A stretch of DNA of 64,000 nucleotides, taken from Pseudoxanthomonas winnipegensis. GTDB lineage: Bacteria; Pseudomonadota; Gammaproteobacteria; Xanthomonadales; Xanthomonadaceae. The stretch covers positions 310,001-374,000 of the forward strand of contig NZ_SHMH01000001.1 in the NCBI RefSeq assembly GCF_004283755.1, in the 5' to 3' direction. This document shows, in pieces, positions 51,240-58,011 of this stretch; positions within the stretch are counted from its first letter, which is position 1; each line of letters starts with the position of its first letter. The position numbers and the translations under genes are program-made. The notes under the pieces are model-generated. The model was given only the letters and a program-made list of their open reading frames with translations, was not told the DNA's origin and ran no database searches.

Positions 51240-53999
51240 GTGCCCATCGCCAAACCCGTTGCTCTGGTCGGACGCCGTCCACCCGCTGCCCGTGAGCCCG
51301 GCTCCACCGGGGACTGGGTGCTGCCGGACAAGCTCGAGCCGCCTCGCCTGCATCTGGACGCCGTGCGCCGTGACCGTCTGCTGACGCACCTGGACGCCGG
51401 TATCGGCGTGCCGCTGACCCTGCTGCTGGCGCCGCCGGGGTTCGGCAAGACCACGCTGCTGGCGCAGTGGCATGCGCATCTGCTCGAGCGCGGCACCGTC
51501 GATGCGGCCTGGCTGTCCCTGGACGAGGACGATGCCGAGCCCGGCCGCCTGCTGGCCTATTTGGGTCTGGCGCTGGGCGTCACCGCTGGCGAGGCCGGCG
51601 CCACGCCGCTGGGCGGGCTGCACTGGCGCGAACTGGACCTGGCCGCGCTGCGCACCGCGCTGCTGCGCGCCATCCGCTGCACGCAGCGCCCGCTGGTGCT
51701 GGTGCTGGACGATTACGACCGCGCCGCCTGCCCGCGCAACGACGAACTGATCACCCTGCTGGTCGAACACGGCGGCCCGCATCTGCATGTGCTGCTGGCG
51801 ACCCGGCGCGCGCCCGCGCTGCCGCTGGCGCGGCTGTCGGTGCGCGGCGCCCTGCAGCGGATCGATGCCGCGCAGCTGGCCATGAACGGCGGCGAGACCC
51901 GCGCCCTGCTCGGCACGCAGGCCAGCGACGAGGATGCCAAGCGTCTGCGCGGCAAGACCGAAGGCTGGCCGGTGGCCGTGCGCCTGGCTGCCGCCTGGCT
52001 CGCCTGCGGCCAGACCCGCGGCGATGACATCGCGCGTTTCAGCGGCCGCTCGGCCGGACTGGCGGCCTATCTGGCCGAACAGGTGGTCAGCGATCTGGAC
52101 GAGGAGCTGCGGGACTTCCTGCTGGAGACCTCGGGCCTGGCGCGCTTCAACGCGCCCCTGGCCGATGCGGTGCGCCAGCGCCAGGACAGCGGCCGGCTGC
52201 TGGACCGGCTGGGCCACTTCCACGGCCTGCTGGTCCCGCTGGACGACGACCACGCGTGGTTCCGTTATCACCCGCTGTTCGCCGAGTTCCTGCATCTGCA
52301 GCTGGAGCGGCGATCGCCGGCGCTGGGCCAGACCTTGCACCGCCGCGCCGCGCTGTGGTGCGCCGCGCACGGGCAGCTGGCCGAAGCGGTGCGCCATGCG
52401 CTGGGCGCCCACGATGTAGCCCTGGCCGCCGACTGCATCGCGCGCGCCGGCACTTGGCAGCTGCTGCTCTCCCAGGGCATCGCCGCCACGCGCGCACTGC
52501 TGCGCCAGTTCGATCCGCGCACGGTGCGCGATACGCCGGCGCTCAATCTCACCCAGGCCTATCTGCACCTGCGCGTGGGCGAATTCGGCCATGCCCAGAC
52601 CCTGCTCGAGCGGTTCCGTAGCTTCCCCGACGAGGTGCGTGCGCCGCTGGAGCGCGACTACACCGTGGTCGTGGCGCTGCTGCGCGACCTGATGGATCAG
52701 ATCTGCTCGCAGCCGCGCGGCGTGGCGCAGCTGGCCGCGCAGGCGCAGGCGCTGGACCAGGAAGACCACCTTGGCCGCGGCACCCTGCTGTGCATCTGCG
52801 CGACCACCGCGCTGGGACGCGGCCAGTTCGCCCAGGCCGAGCAGTTGGCGCGCGAGGGCGCGCTGGCCTTCGAACAGGACCGCACCCAGATCGCGGTGGG
52901 CTACGCGCTGACGCACTTGGGCCAGAGCTACTTCTACCGCGGCGCGCTGGATCAGGCCGAAGCCGTGTACGCGCGCGCCATGCAGCTGGCGCAATCGCAC
53001 CAGGGCAGCGATGCGGTGCTGGTGGCGGCCTGCCGCTGCCTGATCGCCCAGCTGCTGCTCGAACGCGGGCGCCACGACGAGGCCGCCGACCAGCTTGACG
53101 GCGCGCTCGAGGTGCTGGAAGCGGGCGACGGCTGGGTCGATGTCTACGTCGCCGGTTTCGGCACCGCACTGGCACTGGCGCGCCAGCGCGACCGCAGCGG
53201 CCGTACCGCCTGCGCGCTGCTCGATCGCCTCGATGCACTGGCGGCGCGTCGTCACCTGACGCGTCTGGCCGACCTCTCCGCCGCCTGGCGGGTGGACGTG
53301 CAGCTGGACCTGCCCGCCGACCACGCACTGGATGCCGCCCTGGCCCGCAGCGGCGGCGAAATGGCCCTGCAGCACGCGCTGGCCAATGCCCACACCTGGC
53401 GCCAGTCGCAGGCGCTGGGCCTGGCGCTGGCGCGCTGGCATGCCGAAGCCGGCCGCAGCGGCCGCGCCCTGGCGCTGCTGCAGGCGCTGGAGAACGATGC
53501 CCGCGAACGCGACGACGCCCACCACCTGGACCGCGTGCGCGTGCGCATGGCCTTGGTGCGCCAGCAGCGCGGCGAACTGCAGCAGGCCCTGCCGGCACTG
53601 TCGGCCGCGCTGGACCGCATCGCCGCCACGCGTGCCTGGCAGGTCGCACTGGAACCGGGTCTGCCGGTCAAGGCGCTGCTACGCGTGGCGCGGCAGCACG
53701 ATCCCGACGCCGTGGCCGGCACCACCCGCGCCCTGACCATCCAGACCCTGCTGGACAAGCTGTCCTGCGAGGATGCGCTGGCGGTGCAACTCTTCAGCGA
53801 GCGCGAACTGGAAGTCCTGCAGGAGCTGGCCAGCGGCCTGTCCAACAAGCAGATCGCCCGACGCCTGTCGCTGTCGGAGAACACGGTCAAGTTCCACCTG
53901 AAGAATCTCTACCGCAAGCTGGAAGCCGGTACACGCGAAGCCGCGCTGGGCAACGCCCTGCAGCGCGGGCTGATCGGCGCGGCCAGCAGCCCGGAGTAA
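51240..53999 (+). CDS. MalT-like ATP-dependent LuxR-family transcriptional activator
   Basis: 919 aa, starting with GTG, with GGAG seven bases upstream. It has the MalT (LAL/STAND) layout: an N-terminal NTPase with P-loop LLAPPGFGKTTLLAQ (Lys70) and Walker B-like LVLVLDDYD; a middle region rich in TPR-like helices (about 400-820), where an inducer normally binds; and a C-terminal LuxR HTH, FSERELEVLQELASGLSNKQ then LSENTVKFHLKNLYRKL. It is 240 bases after hemL and converges on the amine-oxidation cluster, sharing a terminator with it. It is the best local candidate regulator of that cluster, by position only. Confidence 0.9.
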   Translation: MPIAKPVALVGRRPPAAREPGSTGDWVLPDKLEPPRLHLDAVRRDRLLTHLDAGIGVPLTLLLAPPGFGKTTLLAQWHAHLLERGTVDAAWLSLDEDDAEPGRLLAYLGLALGVTAGEAGATPLGGLHWRELDLAALRTALLRAIRCTQRPLVLVLDDYDRAACPRNDELITLLVEHGGPHLHVLLATRRAPALPLARLSVRGALQRIDAAQLAMNGGETRALLGTQASDEDAKRLRGKTEGWPVAVRLAAAWLACGQTRGDDIARFSGRSAGLAAYLAEQVVSDLDEELRDFLLETSGLARFNAPLADAVRQRQDSGRLLDRLGHFHGLLVPLDDDHAWFRYHPLFAEFLHLQLERRSPALGQTLHRRAALWCAAHGQLAEAVRHALGAHDVALAADCIARAGTWQLLLSQGIAATRALLRQFDPRTVRDTPALNLTQAYLHLRVGEFGHAQTLLERFRSFPDEVRAPLERDYTVVVALLRDLMDQICSQPRGVAQLAAQAQALDQEDHLGRGTLLCICATTALGRGQFAQAEQLAREGALAFEQDRTQIAVGYALTHLGQSYFYRGALDQAEAVYARAMQLAQSHQGSDAVLVAACRCLIAQLLLERGRHDEAADQLDGALEVLEAGDGWVDVYVAGFGTALALARQRDRSGRTACALLDRLDALAARRHLTRLADLSAAWRVDVQLDLPADHALDAALARSGGEMALQHALANAHTWRQSQALGLALARWHAEAGRSGRALALLQALENDARERDDAHHLDRVRVRMALVRQQRGELQQALPALSAALDRIAATRAWQVALEPGLPVKALLRVARQHDPDAVAGTTRALTIQTLLDKLSCEDALAVQLFSERELEVLQELASGLSNKQIARRLSLSENTVKFHLKNLYRKLEAGTREAALGNALQRGLIGAASSPE

Positions 54000-54003
54000 C
54001 GCA

Positions 54004-54032
54004 AAGGGCCGGCGCATTGCGCGCCGGCCCTT
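54004..54032. terminator. Bidirectional terminator-like hairpin
   Basis: AAGGGCCGGCGC (54004-54015) pairs perfectly with GCGCCGGCCCTT (54021-54032) across ATTGC. It fills the 48-base gap between the MalT-like gene and the converging aminotransferase gene. The stem ends in AA/TT on both sides, so it can work on both strands, though the T-runs are short. Confidence 0.75.
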
Positions 54033-54047
54033 GCTTCAACGCAGAGA

Positions 54048-55271
54048 TCAGACCAGGGTCAGGCTGCCGTCGCGGCGTTCGTCGCTGAGCATCGCGGTCT
54101 TGACGTCCAGCGGACCCATCTGCCCGGCCATGACCTTGGCGAAGGCGTCCTTGAAGCGCGCCATTTCCACCGGCGTGCCCACGGTGATGCGCGACCAGGT
54201 CGGCCACACCGCCCAGGCGCGACCGACGAAGACGCCGTAGGTCGCCATGGCCTTCATGAACTCCGGCGCCGGGCGCTTGACGTCGACCATGAAGCAGTTG
54301 CTTTCCGACGTCGTGCAGGGATAGCCCTGCGCGGTCAGCCAGGTAGTGACCTCATCGCGCAACACGGTGTTGGCGTTGCGCCGCTGCGGGACCAGCTGCG
54401 GATCGCGCAGGCTGGCCAGGCCGGCCGCGGCGGCGGTCACCGGCAGCGAGTTGAAGCCGTAGTAGGTCAGCTTGGCCAACAGGTCCGGGCGGGCGGCCGC
54501 ATAGCCCAGGCGGATGCCGGCCATGCCGTAGAGCTTGGAGAAGGTGCGCAGCACCACCACGTCTTCGCCCTTGGCCACCAGGTCCACGCCGCTGACCGCG
54601 TTGGGCGAGAGATGGATGTAGGCCTCGTCCAGCACCAGGATGCTGCCCTTGGGCTTGTTGGCCAGGGCGTACTCGATGTCCTTGCGCGTGGTCAGCGAGC
54701 CGGTGGGATTGTTGGGATTGCAGATGTAGAGCATGCCGGCGCTGGCGTCGGCGGCGCACATGGCCTGCACGTCGTGGCTGTAGTCCTTGCGCAGCGGCAG
54801 CTTGTGCACCGGCGCCTTGATCGCGTCGGCCACCCGCCAGGCCTGCTCGAAGGTGGGGTCGGCGGTGACCAGCGCCGCGCTCGGCGAGGTGAAGGCCATC
54901 ACCGTGTACTGCAGCGGCGGGGTCGAGCCGGCGTAGGGCACGATGTTTTCCGGCTTGAGGCCGAGCTGGCTGGCCAGTTCGCCGACCAGCTCGGTCTGCA
55001 GATCGCCCAGGTAGCGACCGCCCTGCGGGGCGATGCCGTCGATGGCCTTCAGGGCCGCCGGGCTGGGGCCGTAGGGGTTCTCGTTGGCGTTGATGTAGAC
55101 CGGCGCCAGGCCCGCGGCGGCCGAGGCCGCCGGGTCGACCTTCAGGCGCTTGCGCGACTGGTTCTGGGCCAGGGCCAGGCCGGACAGGGACAGCAGGGGT
55201 GCGCCGACGCCCGCACCGGCGGCCAGGGCGGAACCACGCAGGAAACCACGACGGGAGAGCGGCTGCTTCAT
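54048..55271 (-). CDS. Tat-exported PLP aminotransferase (HisC-like fold)
   Basis: 407 aa. The N-terminus MKQPLSRRGFLRGSALAAGA is a clear Tat signal (SRRGFLRG plus a hydrophobic stretch). The body is a class I/II aminotransferase of the HisC subgroup: YINANENPYGPSPAALKAI, YAGSTPPLQY, YICNPNNPTGSL, LVLDEAYIHLS, and TFSKLYGMAGIRLGYA with the PLP-binding Lys near residue 245. HisC itself is cytoplasmic, so export of such an enzyme is unusual. The Tat route carries folded proteins with cofactor, which fits. It ends a five-gene leftward run and is 22 bases after ridA. Its amine and keto substrates are unknown; HisC activity in histidine synthesis is unlikely here. Confidence 0.9.
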   Translation of the reverse strand: MKQPLSRRGFLRGSALAAGAGVGAPLLSLSGLALAQNQSRKRLKVDPAASAAAGLAPVYINANENPYGPSPAALKAIDGIAPQGGRYLGDLQTELVGELASQLGLKPENIVPYAGSTPPLQYTVMAFTSPSAALVTADPTFEQAWRVADAIKAPVHKLPLRKDYSHDVQAMCAADASAGMLYICNPNNPTGSLTTRKDIEYALANKPKGSILVLDEAYIHLSPNAVSGVDLVAKGEDVVVLRTFSKLYGMAGIRLGYAAARPDLLAKLTYYGFNSLPVTAAAAGLASLRDPQLVPQRRNANTVLRDEVTTWLTAQGYPCTTSESNCFMVDVKRPAPEFMKAMATYGVFVGRAWAVWPTWSRITVGTPVEMARFKDAFAKVMAGQMGPLDVKTAMLSDERRDGSLTLV

Positions 55272-55293
55272 GGGAACGATTCCTCGATCGGGA

Positions 55294-55794
55294 TCAGGGA
55301 CGGACGGCGACGACTTCGATTTCGATGCGCATGCCCGGATTGCCCAGGGCGGCGATCTGAAAGGCCGAGCGCGCCGGCAGGTTCATCTGCTTGGCCTCCT
55401 TGCCGAAGAACTGGGTATAGCCCTCCATGAAGCCCTTGAAATCCATCTTGCCGCCGTTCTCAGGGCCGCCGACCAGGAAGGCCTGCATCTTGACCACGTC
55501 CTTCATGCCCAGCCCCATGCCTTCGAGCTGCTGCTTGATCTGGGTGAGCACGCTGATGGTCTGGGTCTTGGTGTCGCCGAAGGCCTCCATCGAGTCCTTG
55601 GGCGCGGCCGGGTCGGCCACGGCCGGCACCTTGCCGCTGAGGTAGATGGTGGTCTTGCCGGCCGGGATCTCCACGGCCGAGGCGATCGGGAAGTCGCTGC
55701 CGGGGATGGCGTAGCGCTTGACGTCGGCGGCGTGGGCCGACAGCGCCAGCGGCGCGGCCAGCAGGAACAGGGACAGGCGGCGGGACAGGGTCAT
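55294..55794 (-). CDS. Exported RidA-family protein (imine/enamine deaminase)
   Basis: 166 aa. AGGAG lies just before the ATG, and a Sec signal peptide follows (LSRRLSLFLLAAPLALSAHA). The body has the RidA/YjgF trimer fold: YLSGKVPAVADP, TQTISVLTQIKQQLEGMGLG, VVKMQAFLV, and the C-terminal ARSAFQIAALGNPGMRIEIE with the conserved Arg that holds the substrate carboxylate. RidA proteins hydrolyse reactive imines or enamines released by amine-handling enzymes. Most are cytoplasmic; this one is exported together with an amine oxidase and an aminotransferase. That makes a periplasmic imine hydrolase likely. Confidence 0.88.
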   Translation of the reverse strand: MTLSRRLSLFLLAAPLALSAHAADVKRYAIPGSDFPIASAVEIPAGKTTIYLSGKVPAVADPAAPKDSMEAFGDTKTQTISVLTQIKQQLEGMGLGMKDVVKMQAFLVGGPENGGKMDFKGFMEGYTQFFGKEAKQMNLPARSAFQIAALGNPGMRIEIEVVAVRP

Positions 55795-55825
55795 GGTGGC
55801 TCCTGGGATCTTCATGGAAAGGATG

Positions 55826-56293
55826 TCAGTCGTCTTGCTCGGGCGTGGCGGTGCTCGCCAGCGAGGCGCGCAGCGCCTTGACGTCGGCCTCGCTCACCGC
55901 ATCGTCGTACTGGTTGCCGAAATGGGTGCGCACGTAAGTGGTGACCTGCGCGATCTGCCCGTCGCTGAGCATAGGACCGAAGCCCGGCATGGCGCCATGG
56001 CCGTTCAACACCATCATTTCCACGTACGGCGCCGCGCCCAGCTTGGGGTTGCCCGCCAGCGCGGGGTATTCGCCCGCGCCGCGCGCGCCCTGCCCGGCCG
56101 GCATATGGCAGCCGGCGCAGATGGTGGCGTACACCTGGGCGCCGTCGGCGTGCGAGAAATCGCGCGTCTGCAGCAGGCCGGTGGCGTCCGAGGTCTGCGC
56201 CTGCGCGCCCGGTGCCCACAGCGCCGGCAGCGCCAGCGCGGAAGCGGCCAGCGTCAGCGCGCCGCCGAAGCGGTACCACGTGCGGCGGCTCAT
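55826..56293 (-). CDS. Periplasmic cytochrome c
   Basis: 155 aa. Signal peptide MSRRTWYRFGGALTLAASAL..AQAQ. The heme motif CAGCH lies in QVYATICAGCHMPAGQGARG, and the axial Met in NGHGAMPGFGPMLSDGQIAQ. It is a class I, single-heme cytochrome c. The ATG overlaps the stop of the flavin oxidase gene (ATGA), so the two products are made together. The most likely role is to take electrons from that flavoenzyme and pass them to the respiratory chain, as CycN does for the related nicotine oxidoreductase NicA2 (known case). Confidence 0.92.
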   Translation of the reverse strand: MSRRTWYRFGGALTLAASALALPALWAPGAQAQTSDATGLLQTRDFSHADGAQVYATICAGCHMPAGQGARGAGEYPALAGNPKLGAAPYVEMMVLNGHGAMPGFGPMLSDGQIAQVTTYVRTHFGNQYDDAVSEADVKALRASLASTATPEQDD

Positions 56294-57900
56294 GCCCGGC
56301 CTCCGGTCGCCATGACCTTGGCGTGCAGGCGGCCGATGACATCGTGCGCGGACAGCACCGCGCCCTCCTGCCAGGCCGGGATGTAGGAGATGTGTTCGCC
56401 GGCCATGGCGATGCGGCCGTCGATCTGCGTGGCCGCGGCGTAGTGCTTGGCGCGCAGGGCTTCGTCCCACTGGCCGAAACAGCCGTGGTTGCTGGGCACG
56501 CGATGCCAGGCCACCGACACACCGTTGTCGAACTCGGCCGGGTACTGCGGATGGATCTGGCTACCGAAGGCCACCGCGCGGCGCACGCGCTCGGCCGGGC
56601 TGTGCGAGGTGAAGTCGTAGGCATCCAGGCCCCAGATGTAGGCGCCCAGCAGCACGCCCTTGCCCGCGGCGTGGAAGCCGGTGCTGGGATAGCTGATGTT
56701 GGTGATCGGCAGGTTGGTGTAGCTGATGCCGCCGTAAATGTTGTCGTCCTCTTCCCAGAAGCGGCGCTTGAACTGCAGGCCCACCTTGACCGAGGAGGCG
56801 TAGGGCAGATTGGTGATCGCCTCGGTCATGGCCGGGCCGACCTTGACCGGGATGCGGCTGAGCACCGAGAAGGGAATGGTGCAGATGCACCAGTCTGCCT
56901 TGGCGACCTGCTTGTTGCCCGGCGCGCCGGTGTCCTCGTAGGTCACGCTGACGCCGTGGTCGTCCTGGTCGATGTCCACGACCTTGGCGTTGTACTGGAT
57001 CACGCCCGGGCCCAGCTCGCGGGCGAAGGCCTTTCCGACCATGTCCATGCCGCCGACCGGCTGGAACATGGCGGTCTGCATCTCGATGTTCTTGCCGGCC
57101 GCCAGCTGATTCCACAGGTGCGAGCCAAGCACGTCCTGCAGCGACATCGGCTTGGAGAACTCCGGCTTGCCCGACACGCCGCCGCCGGGGTACTTGGCGA
57201 AGCCGCGGCGCATGCTGCTGATGTCGCTGGTGGTGTAGGCGAAGTTCTTGTCCAGCGCGCCCCAGCTGCGCAGCGATTCGAGCAGCAGCTCCTGGTCCTC
57301 CTTGGTGACCAGCTTGTCCAGCGCGCCCTGGCGGGTGATCTTGGCCAGCAGCTCGGAGACATTGCCCTGGTAGTCCGCATCGATCTCGCGGAAGCGCTGC
57401 GGCTTGCCTCCGAAGGCGTTGGTGTTGTGCAGGTAGGCGTTGTAGTTGACCTGGACGAAGGACTCCAGCGCCACGCCGAACTGCTTGCAGTAGGCCAGCA
57501 TCGCGCGGTGGTGGTGCGGGATGCGCCACGGACCGGGATTGATGTACAGGCCGGGATCGAAGCCGCAGTGCTGCGTTTCGCCGCCCAGCTCGGTATAGGT
57601 GTCGCCGCCGCGCAGGGTCCAGTTGCGACCGCCGGGACGGGCGTTGTACTCGAGGATCTTGACCTTGTAGCCGGCCTTGCGCAGCTCGTAGGCTGCGCTC
57701 ATGCCGGCCAGGCCCGCGCCCAGGATCAGCACGGTGGCGCCCTTGGGATTGCCCTGCAGCTTGACCGGGCCTGCGTAGCCCGAATCGGCGGCGAACCCCA
57801 GGCTGGTCATCGCCTGGTACATCATCGTGCCGCCGGCGGCCAGGCCGATGCGGCCCAGAAGCTGGCGACGGGTCATGCCGTTACGAACACTGTCTTGCAT
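56290..57900 (-). CDS. Tat-exported flavin monoamine oxidase / L-amino-acid oxidase family enzyme
   Basis: 536 aa. A Tat-type signal with MTRRQLLGRIGLAAGGTMM begins at residue 9. The FAD-binding Rossmann motif VLILGAGLAGMSAAYELRKA is near residue 57, followed by YNARPGGRNWTLRGG. The C-terminal FAD contact is AMAGEHISYIPAWQEGAVLS. Middle parts (GGMDMVGKAFAREL, PFSVLSRIPVKVG) are as in bacterial amine and L-amino-acid oxidases. It would oxidise an amine or amino acid to the imine in the periplasm. A coupled cytochrome c gene suggests it is a dehydrogenase in practice rather than an H2O2-making oxidase. The substrate is unknown. Confidence 0.92.
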   Translation of the reverse strand: MQDSVRNGMTRRQLLGRIGLAAGGTMMYQAMTSLGFAADSGYAGPVKLQGNPKGATVLILGAGLAGMSAAYELRKAGYKVKILEYNARPGGRNWTLRGGDTYTELGGETQHCGFDPGLYINPGPWRIPHHHRAMLAYCKQFGVALESFVQVNYNAYLHNTNAFGGKPQRFREIDADYQGNVSELLAKITRQGALDKLVTKEDQELLLESLRSWGALDKNFAYTTSDISSMRRGFAKYPGGGVSGKPEFSKPMSLQDVLGSHLWNQLAAGKNIEMQTAMFQPVGGMDMVGKAFARELGPGVIQYNAKVVDIDQDDHGVSVTYEDTGAPGNKQVAKADWCICTIPFSVLSRIPVKVGPAMTEAITNLPYASSVKVGLQFKRRFWEEDDNIYGGISYTNLPITNISYPSTGFHAAGKGVLLGAYIWGLDAYDFTSHSPAERVRRAVAFGSQIHPQYPAEFDNGVSVAWHRVPSNHGCFGQWDEALRAKHYAAATQIDGRIAMAGEHISYIPAWQEGAVLSAHDVIGRLHAKVMATGGRA

Positions 57901-58011
57901 GTCTGACTCGTCTGCGTGGCCGCCGAAGCGGCCTGTTTCGGGAGAACGCGGAAACGCACCCGCGCAAGGCACCGCCGATGCGCGCACCAAGCGCGCACCG
58001 GCGGGTTTGGA

